DNA of 64,000 bases, taken from Amphirosellinia nigrospora. Its lineage: Eukaryota; Ascomycota; Sordariomycetes; Xylariales; Xylariaceae. The position numbers were made by a program, and so were the translations under genes. The stretch covers positions 1,116,001 through 1,180,000 of the forward strand of contig SCHM01000004.1 of assembly GCA_004123355.1 (NCBI GenBank). Reading direction: 5' to 3'. Below the pieces are notes generated by a model. It was not told the origin of the DNA and did not search any database. It was given only the letters and a program-made list of their open reading frames with translations. Within the stretch, counting starts at the first letter, position 1; each line of letters begins with the position of its first letter. Positions 49,391 through 61,032 of this stretch are shown here, one piece after another.

Positions 49391-50035
49391 TAAACTATTC
49401 AGGTAAGGTCTATGAGGATCTACCGGGTCCGTTACTGCCTCTGCTTATTTAGCAGAAGATTATCTACCATAGTGTGCACATGACTCAGAGATAGTCTAGT
49501 TAGTTGCAAGTGTGTCACTTTTTGTCCTAAGCACAATTCAGACGATGCTGCCCATTTCTACCAAGAATTTACACAGCGCACGTGTAGATAGAGTCTAAAG
49601 TTCCTGGTCGATCAGATCAAGTAGCCCTTTATTGTGTATGCCAATAAGTTGAAGCTGCGAGCAATATGATAAGGTATTCATTGTCTACTAGGTATGGCAC
49701 CGCAACCAACACGTCGACCTAGCAACTTCTAGGTAGTAGCTACGATATGTGCATAGCATACCGGACATTTTAAAATATTGTAGAATACATTCATAAGCTG
49801 CGTTGTCTATTTATTTGTCTCCATTCGCTTGCTGACAGGAGAAAGGCCAGTAGATATGTTGTGCGGGAGCGATATGTTTGGCTGCTGTTCGACAGCGTGA
49901 GGTTTTCCTTTGTACGACAGCATCATTATTGTATTAATCACGCGCAGAATGTTCACCTGATGGAAGCTAACTAACAATAACGAGATGGTCGCAAGACTCA
50001 TCTAACTCACCACAACCGTCCCGTTACAGGTAATA
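49391..50035. other. Intergenic region right of block 1
   Basis: Ordinary composition, no supported gene. A minus-strand 64-codon frame (49807-50001, MSLATISLLLVSFHQVNIL...) begins with a hydrophobic stretch but has no other support. Confidence 0.35.
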
Positions 50036-50188
50036 ATGTACGCTCAATCATTGCGATCCTTCCCAACGCCCCGAAGAGGACAGGGAAGCACCGCACCCAA
50101 GATTGTTCGATGGTATCTGTTCTCCATTCTGTCCGAGAGCGTTCAATGGTCTTGGATCAACCCATTAGGCGACCTCGCATCAAAGTAA
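50036..50188 (+). CDS. Possible small ORF or first exon (50 codons)
   Basis: ATG frame starting MYAQSLRSFPTPRRGQGSTA, basic at the N-terminus and Trp-rich later (IVRWYLFSILSESVQWSWIN), ending LASK followed by TAA. The TAA lies inside a good GTAAGC donor (50185-50190), so the frame may be exon 1 of a spliced gene. Amphipathic basic N-terminus plus aromatic segment could fit a small mitochondrial protein. No family recognised. Confidence 0.3.
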   Translation: MYAQSLRSFPTPRRGQGSTAPKIVRWYLFSILSESVQWSWINPLGDLASK

Positions 50189-50514
50189 GCATGTCCCGAG
50201 AATGTTGTTATTTGCGTTGTTAATTTTGGATGAAGAAGAAGAAGAAGAGAAGAGAGGGACTGCGTGGAGAATTTGGCTGCAGTCTAATATTGGGGAAAAA
50301 ATTTGACGATGCACTAGCCACACCTTGGCGCGGTTAGCTGTCGCATGCTAAGCCACACCACCTTTAACCCCACATTAGTTGTGCCTTACCTAGGTATCTA
50401 CAGGTAGGTACCGTCCGACGCTGTTCCGATCACCAAGTGTATTATAAGCTCATAACCGCACGCAATAACCAACCGAAGCCAACCGCACACACATATCCGA
50501 CGGCAGAAGAAATC

Positions 50515-50941
50515 ATGGCGAGCGTTACAGGGACGGCAGTGCATTCATTGCCCAGATTCCTTCTCCCACGGCTTAGCTGGACGGGGCCTACAGGTCCAGC
50601 ACAGAGTACATTACGAGCAGCTTCATTTGCCTCAATATCTCACCCGGCACTCCAACATCCCAGGACAGCAGCGTTCCACACGGCCCGCCAGTCTCCACGA
50701 TGTATAACATCAAAGTCACACAATGATAAACTATCAATCACGGAACGACACCCGTCATTACGGCGCTCGTTCCACGCCACGGTGCCGCGGGGCAGGATCA
50801 CCACTTCGACACGCTCAAGTTCGTCCAGCAGCTGCAGAGCGAGGGCTTCACCGAGGAGCAGTCGGTGGCCATGATGAAGGTGCTAAACGATGTGATAGAA
50901 GAGAGGTGAGTCCGCGACCTCTCCCATACCTACCGAGCAAT

Positions 50942-50997
<56 letters not shown>

Positions 50998-51459
50998 CAC
51001 CACTCTAACAACACCCTCTCTTTGTCCAGCATCCAGAACCTAACCCGCACCATGGTCCTCCGCGAGGACGCCGCAAAGGCGACGTACACGCAGAAGGTCG
51101 ACTTCGCCAAGCTGCGGTCCGAGCTGCTGTCGGCCGACAGCACCGAGTCGAACACGACGCGGGTGGCGCACGAGCGGCTGACCAACGACATCACCAAGCT
51201 CAACTCGCGCCTGCGCGACGAGATCGGCCGCACCCAGGCCTCGGTCCGCCTCGACCTCAACCTCGAGAAGGGCCGCATCCGCGAGGAGTCGTCCCAGCAG
51301 GAGCTCAAGATCAAGGAGACCGAGACCAAGATCGAGCAGGAGGTCGCCGCCCTCCGTGAGAAGCTTGAGCAGGTCAAGTTCCAGACCCTTCAGTGGCTCA
51401 TGGGCGTGTGTACCGGTTTCGCCGCCCTGCTTCTCGGTGCTTGGCGCTTGCTTATGTGA
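50515..51459 (+). CDS. FMP32/MCUR1 (DUF1640, CCDC90) family mitochondrial inner-membrane protein
   Basis: Two exons, 50515-50905 and 51030-51459, with one missing G near 50792 (just before QDHHFDTLKFVQQLQSEGFT). With it the length is exactly 273 codons plus stop. The N-terminus is a long Ser/Arg/Pro-rich presequence (MASVTGTAVHSLPRFLLPRL...) ending near RRSFHATVPRG. The core is the family signature FDTLKFVQQLQSEGFTEEQS followed by VAMMKVLNDVIEESIQNL, then a long coiled coil (LRSELLSADSTESNTTRVAH..., LEKGRIREESSQQELKIKET...). The end is a C-terminal membrane anchor (LQWLMGVCTGFAALLLGAWR). The family in yeast (Fmp32) and animals (MCUR1) is linked to respiratory complex assembly and calcium-uniporter regulation; the fungal role is inference. 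The intron holds a long CT microsatellite. Confidence 0.88.
50945..50995. repeat. (CT)n microsatellite in an intron
   Basis: About 25 CT dinucleotides inside the intron (50906-51029) of the FMP32-like gene, forming an extended polypyrimidine tract upstream of the CAG acceptor at 51027-51029. Confidence 0.95.
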
Positions 51460-52140
51460 GCTTGAGCAGCAAGGACAACATTATCACATTACATACTCGG
51501 GATGGCTGTTGCAGGTGCATGGCTTTGGAGTTTAGGGCATATATAGCAGTTGGCAGATAAAATGGGAGGCAATGAGGATGGCGTCGTAGCTCAAGTTTAA
51601 TATTCCCTTTGTGATTTTATTCTTGAAGTGTTTGACTGATTCATTCCACACGGAATTGTATACACTGCATTGTTCCCAGGGGGGCATATACAAATCAGTC
51701 CTTCCACAGTTGCCTTTACAGCCACTGAGCAGATGATGGAAATGCTCTCAGTATTAACACTGGGTCTTCCCAGTTCCTCTTTTGTTCCTAAACTCATCGC
51801 CATCTTTATCAAGATAACAAGTATCTTTGGAAATTCCCCTTAAAAATCCACACTCGAATACACTGATTGCCACAGATAACAGTGTCGGCTATTCGTTGAG
51901 TTAGGATCTTCCATTTTCCTAGATACCAAAGGAACATGTGCAACTGTACAATGGTTGAGGATTAATGCAATATATCTTGAAACGAGGCGGCAGAAGCGGC
52001 CGATGAATGCTTTGGGAAGATAGGTGTATAGTGTATCCTATCCCGGGCCAACTCATATCGCAGGACTGTCAAGAATTGAGTATTTGCTGCACGAAGATAT
52101 ATCCGGCCTTGGCTTAATTGTTTGTGACGGATGAGAGGCA
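51460..52140. other. Intergenic region between convergent genes
   Basis: 3' flanks of the FMP32-like gene (+) and the deneddylase gene (-). No supported coding region. Confidence 0.4.
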
Positions 52141-53072
52141 CTAATCGATTCTTGGTGGTGTACTACCCGGGGTAAGGCGTCGTCGCTCGCCTTCCTTTCG
52201 TAGGCTTTCGATTATCTTCAACATTTCTTTTCGTCCACCAATGCTGTCGATCGCTTTGTGCGCCATGCTCATTGAGATCTTCTCGCCGGCGTTTACAGCC
52301 AGAAGTCGCTTAACCAATAGGTGTCGCATGATGATACAAACAAAGACACCACAGTCGCTTCCATTCTCTTGTTGAGGCACTCGACCAGGTGATGGAAGCG
52401 TAATGGTTTTCCGAGGACATTAGATAAACGTTTAGAGGCTTCCCATGCCTCATTGTTGTTGGCGCCATCAAGAGAATCGTAATGAAAGGCTACGCCGTCT
52501 ATTATGCTCACGAGGAGCAGCGACCAGTGGCTACCACCTTCTGCTTGATTCACGTTTCGGTTATCATTGATGGGTAAGAAGATGTGTGTGATGTGGCTGA
52601 AATCTGGCAGCGCGGATCGGACCATCTCGGTATCCTTATTTTTCATCAACAGAAAGGTCATGGACGGTCGAAGGAGCACAATGTGTGCTTGTGGGTACTT
52701 GGAAAGTACCTCACGTTCCAGGAATTCTTCCCAGAAGGCGATGTTCTAAGTAGCGCATCCATCAGTCAAACAAGGAGACGGTGAGCGCGCAATGCTAGAG
52801 ATAATAAAACCTACATTGTCCGTGAGCCAGTCATTTCTTAAAGCTTTGATATCTTCGTATGTCACTAGATACATGTGTCAGCGACGCAAGAACGCGCCGT
52901 GAAGGAGCAAAGCATAGCCTACAAAGGATATCATGATCTGTACAGGGATTAGCTTGGTCCCTTCGGAGTCTGGTTCCTTAGGTAACTTACACGACAGATA
53001 AGGCTGGGTTGGGGATGGCGAAGGCGATAGCTGCGGATCTGTTGAGAACGGTCTGCGACGGAGGCTATACAT
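52141..53072 (-). CDS. SENP8/NEDP1-like NEDD8-specific cysteine protease (Ulp1/C48 family)
   Basis: Removes NEDD8/Rub1 from substrates or processes its precursor. Exons on the minus strand: 53072-52991, 52937-52923 (15 nt), 52864-52815 and 52745-52141. One missing base near 52382 lies just before PQQENGSDCGVF; with it the length is exactly 250 codons plus stop. Landmarks: YLSYHDI and LTYEDIKALRNDWLTDNNIA (the N-terminal substrate-binding stretch of SENP8), FWEEFLEREVL, LRPSMTFLL, FLPINDNRNVNQAEGGSHWS (catalytic His), FHYDSLDGANN (catalytic Asp) and QENGSDCGVFVC (oxyanion Gln and catalytic Cys). The catalytic set is complete, so the enzyme is probably active. The short length and lack of a long N-terminal extension argue for the NEDD8 type rather than a SUMO protease. 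Confidence 0.9.
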
Positions 53073-54712
53073 ATTTGCAAAGGCTCACGCTTTCATGTAG
53101 CCGCCGCTGAATTCTCTCGCGGAATGGCATTAAGAAGACCCGGGTAGAATGTATGCACAAGCGTGCTTGGATGCGGGATGAGCTTGGGCGTAGACGCGCG
53201 AGGCGAACGGCAACGTTAGGAGGAGCGAAGTCAATTCGACGGTAACCAGGTAAACTTTCGGCGTTGGTGTTGAGAACGTAAGCCGTTGAGGGCGAGCAGG
53301 CGCTTGTGCGGGTGATGCTGATGCGTCTGGCTTTGTGCTGTGCTTTTTTGAGCGAATGCAATTTGTCATTAAGGTAATGCCCAGTTCATGACGCCGTGAA
53401 CGGGGTGATGCAGCTTTCAAAGAAACAGGAAATGATCCAGGAGGTGAGGGCCGAACGAACTAGTATAGTTCTAACAGCAGCCCGATTCGCTAGCGGTTTG
53501 GTACAAGGACTGCCCGTGACGGGATAACTAAAGGTGACGGCGATGCTAGCCAGAGAGGCGTGGCGGATTGAATGCATGCAACTGGTGTCTTGTCTTGGCT
53601 CTAAATACCTTATACATCAGCCCCGGGTATTAGTAGTAAAGGTGTAACCTCCGGCGGCAGGGAGTTGGCACACGTTGTATACTTAGGTGAACATATATTC
53701 CCTTTCACCCCGGGTTAACCTGGCTTTTTACTGGGTAGACATATGCCCATTTCTGCCCATTGTTCGCCGGACTGAAAGATCTAGTGGGAGCCGAAACTGT
53801 CTAATACTAGCGCATAGATGGTTTGCGGGGGTGGGCAGTCTTGAAGGTTACATCTAAGTGCATCTTAGTAGAAGTATATATCACGTACTTAATACCTAGA
53901 GCTAGGTGGCCATTTACGAGACGTTGCAAGTATTCCCTACCATAAGGTACACCACGCTTTCCATTATCACTTCAATAGTACATTAGTACATACCTCTTCC
54001 CAGCTATGCGGGTTTACAATACAGGTAAATAGGCAACTGCATTCTAATTTTAGGTAGGACCTACATTGTCTGCTATCTCATGTACTTTTAGGTATGTTGT
54101 GCAGTTTCCTGACCAACAATATTTACAGCTCAGCCACTAATAGCATACGTCATCATCAATCCACCCGCAATATCGCATTGCAGTCTTACTCTAAATGTTA
54201 GCACTGACTTGGCAAAGAATGTTGCCCTATTAGAAATCGAGGGTCTGCAGATAGAACGGCTATCAGATGATGATGCCTGACAGTGGTTGTAATGGCTAGG
54301 TCTGCGGTTCTCAAAGTACTCATATTATTCCAAGCTTAAAGGTGGTTAAGGGCATAAGAGCCTCCGCTGCCCGTATCTAAGGTGGCTGGTACCAACCTTG
54401 ACTTTGTTGGTACATTACATTTCGCAATATAACGCAGACCTACTACCTACCAACTTAGACGTCTGTGCGTTCTGGATATCATAGATGCTGTTAAGGCATA
54501 ACAATGTAAAGATCGCTTCAAGAGCAAATCCCCTTGGTAATGTGCCTAATGTTCTTGGCCAACCTATAACAATGAAGTTAGCATTAGATAGCTCTAAACA
54601 CAAAAAGCTACTCCTAATCTTTTGGCTATGTCTAAAGTAACAACCGATCAAAGATCCTTCATTGTATCATGGTCACGTCTCTTTTTTTATTAGTTTTTTG
54701 TATCTGTCCGTG
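53073..54712. other. Intergenic region between two minus-strand genes
   Basis: No supported gene. Several short minus-strand frames at 53065-53577 overlap each other in different frames and lack domains. TAGGTA/ACCTAG motifs recur around 53890, 54052 and 54430. The 54400-54712 part is probably SLX9 3' UTR and flank. Confidence 0.35.
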
Positions 54713-55366
54713 CTATTTCTCCAGGAACGCCGGGTTTTTTCCAAAGTCGAAGAGAGGAAATGTCGCAAAGCAGCCCAGGTGTTCGCCGTAGAAGCAGTCC
54801 GGTCCTGCGCCTCCCTTGAGCCCGAGCTTGCGCATCCACAGATTGGCCCTCCTTCTCAATCTGCATGTCAGTGCCCGCACTGCGAGCGCCCATGGCGTTC
54901 AAGTGTGCGAGACTGTGATTGAAGCGATCCATCTCGCCCTTGACGATCTTCTCCTTCTTTTTCAGGGCACCCTTCCTCATCTTGAGACTTTTGTGCCGGA
55001 CCTTACCCTCGTCCCTGGCCTGGAGGTCTGGCAAGGCATCGGCCAGGGACTGGAGGTTCGTCACGAGCTTCTTGCTGGGCCGGCGGCGCTTCAGTGGTTT
55101 CTGGTGCGCTTTCTCAACGCGCGACATGAATGCCGAGTGCTTGATCAGTTTCTTGTCCTTCTTCGTACTTGTGAATCCGTCTGTTGACGGCGCGACGGCG
55201 TCGGGTCGGGGTGCTTTGCGCGGGCGTGTGGCTCGGCGCCAGCTTTAGCTGCGAGCTTTGCGCGCAGAGGCCGCCGTTTCGAGGGCGCCACCGGTGCCTG
55301 GGAACCATGTGAGGAGTCGCCGCGGAGCAGGGGTGACATTCAGTAGATCTTTTCAGAGCTTACCAT
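54713..55366 (-). CDS. SLX9: Ribosome biogenesis protein SLX9
   Basis: A nucleolar factor for 40S pre-ribosome maturation and export. The start is an ATG-only exon (55366-55364) followed by a 66-nt intron (55363-55298, GTAAGC..CCAG) and exon 2 (55297-54713), giving MAPVAPSKRRPLRAKLAAKA. Core: TKKDKKLIKHSAFMSRVEKA, then KRRRPSKKLVTNLQSLADAL and GKVRHKSLKMRKGALKKKEK; C-terminus TWAALRHFLSSTLEKNPAFL, the Slx9 tail. Three missing bases interrupt the frame (between about 55210 and 55250; about 54807; and an A6 run at about 54737). With them the length is exactly 196 codons plus stop. Alb1, another small basic biogenesis factor, was considered but fits less well. Highly basic, as expected for nucleolar RNA contact. 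Confidence 0.85.
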
Positions 55367-55532
55367 GATGGATGCCAGTAATTGGACGCAGAAGTTGTAG
55401 TTTGTAAGGTAGATCCACGTGCTCGATTAAGTTTTGTGACATCCGATGTAGGATGTTCTAGGAATTGAAAATAAAGTGGGGGTTTTTATGTAATCATTTC
55501 AAACTACCATATTGTCTATTAGTAGGTCTAAG

Positions 55533-55564
55533 GAGCAGCAAATATACTGTATATTTGCGGCTCT
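55533..55564. repeat. Imperfect palindrome at the left edge of block 2
   Basis: GAGCAGCAAATATA opposite TATATTTGCGGCTC with a short loop; one mismatch in the arms. It sits exactly where normal composition changes to the AT-rich block. Confidence 0.7.
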
Positions 55565-55904
55565 TGATTTAAAGCGCTCTATAAATATTAAAAGAAAGTA
55601 TACGCTTAGATTTTTATACTATACGATTAAATAAGCGGCTTAATATAGTTAAAACGGTTGATATATTTAACGTTAAATAATTTAAACGTTTTAATTTTTT
55701 AAGCAGCAAATTTACCGTTTAGTTAACTAAAACGTTTTAAATACTAAAACGTTTAAAAAATCAGAACGTTTTAACCTAGTAAAGCGTTTAAAAGGGGGGT
55801 AAAGGCTATATAGTATTCTAGCTCTAGAGCTGCTATTAGTACTTAAGTACTTACTATAAATTATTTATATAATCCTAGGATTATAATAAATTATTTTATT
55901 ATTA

Positions 55905-56035
55905 CTTATTATTGCTATAGTATTAGCTTACTTTAAAAAGTAAGTTATTATCCACTATTATAATTTAATATACTACTTCTTATTATTGCTATAATATTAG
56001 TTTATTTTAAAAAAAAATTATTTACTATTATAATC
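55905..56035. repeat. Two-copy tandem repeat, period about 71 bp
   Basis: TTATTATTGCTATAGTATTA... at about 55908-55966 is repeated as TTATTATTGCTATAATATTA... from about 55979. The second copy has A/T where the first has G/C (GCTTACTTTAAAAAGTAAG versus GTTTATTTTAAAAAAAAAT). Confidence 0.7.
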
Positions 56036-56054
56036 TATTAAATCCTAAGGTCTT

Positions 56055-56480
56055 TTAACGATTAAAAGCTGAATTAATCGAATTAAATACGCTAGTTAAC
56101 GAAAAAGATTTTTTCCGTAGTTTAACCATTAGTAATAAAAGTCTAACCGTTTTTATTTTGGGTAAAAAGAACTATATATAGACCGGACTGCTTAAAAGCT
56201 TTAAAACCTACGATTTTTAATAGGACTGCTTAATGCTATTATTATAAGCTACAAACGACTAACTTAAAACTGACCTATATAATAAAGAGCTGAATTAAAT
56301 GGTCGATATAACCAGGCAAGTCGATAATAAAAGTTACAATATAGAAAAATACTGGATTCCAGATTTTAAAAACGGAATTAATATTTAACGAAATAAATAA
56401 TACTAAATCTATAACCTAAGTACTTACTAAAAACCGCCTTATAGATAAAAAAGTAGTTTAATTAACCTTTATATCCGCTA
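56055..56480 (+). pseudogene. RIP-stopped coding remnant inside block 2
   Basis: One plus-strand frame reads AELIELNTLVNEKDFFRSLT and, after several stops, MVDITRQVDNKSYNIEKYWI. The stops are TAA or TAG where CAA, CAG or TGG codons would be expected before RIP. Codon-level structure is better preserved here than elsewhere in the block. The family is not recognisable; probably a transposon-encoded protein. No attempt was made to rebuild it. Confidence 0.4.
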
Positions 56481-59400
56481 TAGTAAGCAATTAAATCTAT
56501 AATATAAAACAATATAACGCGCGTTTAATTTATAGCTATATAAATAAATTATTAAATAAAGTTATATTTTTATTTTATTTAAGCTATACTTTTATTTATT
56601 TCTTTTTTTTATAAACGTATAAACGTATAAATATATACTTATTAGTAAAAAATACCTTTTTATTATTTAAATTTATTATTACTAGCTATAATAATATTTT
56701 TATTATAATCTATATAATAATATTAATAATTAACATAAAACGCTATAATAGCTTAGCTTTTTATACTAATAACCTAAATACTTTTTTATAATATTTATTT
56801 TTAATGCGGACTAAAATAAACAGCTTATAATAATTTTATTACTAATAATCTTTATCGAAATAGTTAGGTCGTTTAAATCTTTAGTATTTTTTTATTAATA
56901 TTAATATTTTAAAAAAAAGCTTAATAAAAATAATTAGCACTATATTATTTAAGTCCTAAAATATAATAGTAATCTTAAGCTTATTATATTTAAACCTGTT
57001 TATTAAAATTAACTAAATCGTTATACTAAGTTTTTATATTCGAACAGGGCTTTTTTAAAGCTTTAGTAGTTTATATATATAATAATAGTTTTTTATTATT
57101 TATTAATTATTTAAAAAGTTAATATAATAAACTAAATTCTTATTTAATATATAAACTAAGTTTATCGCCCGTAATATTTAATTTTTTTTTGTTTTTTTTT
57201 ATATTTATTTTTTTTATAAAAGCTAGATTTATTAGCATATAAAAAAATATACTTTATAAACAAATAAAAAGTATAAAAAAAAAAAACAAATATATAAACA
57301 AAAATAAATAAAAACTTAAAAATATATATAAATAAATAAAAAAAAATAAAACTTAAAAAAAAATTTAATAAACTCTTAATCGGGAACTAAAGTTTAATAA
57401 TTTAAACTAAAAAACTAAAAAATTAAAAACGTTAAAATATATTTATATTTTAATTTTCCCGATAATACTATAAAAAAGCAATATTAAGTTATATTAATAA
57501 AAATTATAATAATATAGTTTAATATAAACATTCGGTCGGTTAATTTATTAAATATATTTGTTTAACTTTTATAAAGCAAAAAATAACTAATATTAATATT
57601 ATTTTCTATATTTTATTTAATAAAAGCTATAATATTACTAGCTTTAAAAAAAGTTAATAAAAAGCTACGTATATTTTTTAATAAAACGCGCGATATTTTA
57701 TAAGCTTTATAAAATAAGCCGGACATAATAAATACCGCTATATAAATCTTTTAAAATAACTATTAACTTTTATAAATAATATTTATAAAAACCTAAAAAT
57801 TACGGGTTTTTATTTAATTATTTCTTAAAAAATAATTAATATAAATAATTGCTATAAAAACGCTTATAAAATATTAATAGCTAAAACATTCTAACTACCG
57901 AATTATTTTGCTTAAATTTTATTTTTAAAAGCTATTTTATAGTATAAATAAATATAACTTTTAAATATTCTTTTATAGCTAATATTAAGCAATAATAATT
58001 AAAACAAACTAACAAGCGTATTTTTAAAAATTATAGCTTATTATATAATATAAGAACTAAATAGCTGCTTAACTAAGTAAAAAAAGCATTTTATAAAGAA
58101 CTCGGGCATAATTAACGATTGTTTACTTTTTTATCGCCTATTATATATTAGTTAAGGTTATTTTTAAGGTTTTATAATAATAGTATATATTAAATTTAAA
58201 AGTAGCTAATAAAATATTTTAATAATACTACCGAATTCTAAATATATTATATCGTTTAAACGTATATTAATAAAATTAAATATTAAAATTAAATTAACTA
58301 TAATAAGCGGTTTAAAAAAATACTAGCGTTTAAAAATAATTTTACTTAGCAATTTTTATTAATAGCTCGTTTAAAGCCCGTTTTTAATAAAATATTTTAA
58401 AATAGCTTTATATATTACTAATAATATTAAAATTAAATCGCTATATTATTTTATAAAGATTTTATAATTATAATAGCTTTTATTAATAATAACGCTAAAT
58501 ATTCTAAAGTTTATTTATTATTAAAATATTATTAATAAACGTAAAAACTAGCATATAAAAACTATTTTTAATTATTAATTTAAATAATAAAACTTTATTT
58601 AATATTTTTATTAGCTTGAAAGCTTTAATAATATTAGCAAAGTTTAATTTGTAAAAGCTTAAATAAACAAAAAAACGTTAATTTATTAAGCATATTTAGT
58701 TTTAAATAACGCCGCAATTTTATTATAAATTTTATATAAAACTTATATATAATACAATATAAACTAAACTATTAATAAAAGTTAAAACAAAAAAAAAACA
58801 TATAAAAAAAATCGTTAAGCTTTATAAACGTTTTAATTAAAGCTGCTTTATTAAATTCTAATACTTTAAATATACTAAAAACTAAAAATACTTTTTTAAT
58901 AAATATAAAGCTAAAAATACTATAATTATAAGCTCGGCGAATAAAATAATAGTTATTAAATCTTAGCTTAAAATTATTATTAAAATATTAGCTTTAAAAA
59001 AAATAATCGAAATTTATATAAATTAATTAATAAATAATTATATTTACTAAAATACTCTAAAAATCTAAAACTAAAACAAGCTTTTATAAATAAAAATCCT
59101 TTCGTTTAATAAAATTAATCTTAACTTAAAGTTTAACCTGTTTATTTATAGCAAAAAACTTAAATCTAAACTAAAAGCGGCTTATAATAAAATAATATTT
59201 TTTTCGGAGTTTTTATTAACTAAGTTCGAATTAAATAACTTAATTTATTTAAATTTCTAAAATATATAATAATTATAATAAATCGCTATAACTTAACTAA
59301 TAATATTCTTTAAATTTAACGCTATTTTTAAATAATAAATATTATATATAAATATATATTTAAACTTAACTATATTATTAAAAAAATAAGATTAAGCTTA

Positions 59401-60600
59401 TTATTATTTTAAACTTAAGCTTTAAACTTAATAATAATATAAAAATAATACGTAAATTTACCTAATATAGTTTAAATAAATATTATTTATTGAGTTAAAT
59501 AATATATTTCGCTAAAGTTATTAATAAGCTAAGCTATACTAAAATATATATAGCTAATTTTAAAATAAAAATACTTTTAAAAATTTAATAAAGTTAAAAA
59601 AAATATTTTGCTTTAGTTAATTAATAATACTATTAACGACCTAAATAAAAAAAGCCAAAAAATAATAATTTATTAGGGTTTAAATTAATAAAAAAACCAA
59701 ATTTTAAACAAAAATAAATTTTTTTTTTATATAACGCTTTAAAATATTAATAGTATATAAATAGCTTATTTAGTTTATTAATACTTTTACTACTTTTTAA
59801 AAGCTTTAAAAAAATTTTTAATATAGTATATTTTTTTATAAAAAATATTATTATAAATATAATATAATCTTATAACTATAGTAAAATTATTTAATATAGT
59901 ATTAATAAGTATAATTTAAAATAAAAAACTTAAAAAAATTAATAATAAAAAGTTCGTACTTTTTAATAATAAAAAATTCGAACTTATTGCTAATAAAATA
60001 ATAAAAGTTTTTCTTAGAATAAGTTTTAAAATAATAAAATTTTAGCTTTAGTTTTATTAATAAAATATTATTAATATCGAAAATATTTTTAGCTTATTTT
60101 TATAGCTTTTAAACTTTTATTATAAGTTTAATAGTTAATAAAAGTTTAAATTTATTATTATAAAAATATTTTTTTAATAGGTTAAAAATAGCTATTCGTT
60201 ATTAAGTTCAAAATATAAAATTTTATTTTTAGTATTTTAGATAAATATTTTTATAAAATTTACGTTATTAAAGTTTTAGTAAAAACATTATTAGTAAAAA
60301 ATTTTTATAATAATATTAAAATTTTTAAGTTATATTAAACTAATAAAAATTAATAATTAAAAATAAATACTTATTATTATATTAATTAGAAGCTTAAATA
60401 TATTATTAAAGTTATTATTATTTTTATAACTAGCTTTAAATATAATAAAATCGCTATTATATATGCAAAAATGCTTAAAGCTATAAAACTTGCTTAATAA
60501 ACTTTGTATTAAAGCTAAAGTATTGCGCTTTTTAATATTATAATAAAAGCAGGTTTGCTTTTACGATTAATAATTCGAAATATTTTATAATATTTTTAAA

Positions 60601-61032
60601 TGTTTAGGTTTGTATAGCAAGTAAATTTTGAAAATAGCGATGCGGAAAAGGATAAAAACAATAGGGGTAAAGTAAGTATAGTACGTACAAACGCTTGTTA
60701 AAACGTAGCAAAAAATAGAGATTAATAGAGGAATTTTAGGTTAAATAGGTGAATTTTATTAGTTTTAAATATTAAAAAATTTTTTAGCAGTAGTTATGGG
60801 AGTTAGTAGCTATATTACTGGGCAGATTGTTCGAACGCCCTAGGGGTTATTGTGGGTAGTAACTGCCTTAAAACAATAGTGGCTAACAACACTTAAGCAA
60901 TATTATTTATAATAAGTGCCCTTATTGCCTATTATATAAAGGGGTATTTTTTAACTGACTACCTTTACTTACATTAAAGTTCGTTTAGCGGTTTTAATAT
61001 CATAGTAATTACATATATTATATTATAGCAAC
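60601..61032 (+). repeat. Possible solo LTR, less mutated than its surroundings
   Basis: About 430 bp starting TGTTTAGG and ending TAGCAACA (TG..CA ends with a short inverted match TGTT/AACA). It contains a TATATAAAGG promoter-like motif near 60942 and has higher GC content than the flanks. No second copy and no target-site duplication is visible in the window, so this remains a suggestion. Confidence 0.35.

Noticed and set aside
50883-51377. 164-codon minus-strand ORF rich in Arg/Glu and Ser
   Set aside because: Antisense shadow of the FMP32-like exon 2 plus the CT microsatellite read as Arg-Glu repeats.
53065-53577. Overlapping minus-strand ORFs upstream of the deneddylase
   Set aside because: They overlap in different frames, lack domains, and one runs across the deneddylase start; most likely promoter sequence.
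60800-60880. Possible tRNA because of a GTTCGAA-type word
   Set aside because: No acceptor, D-arm or anticodon pairing could be drawn around it.
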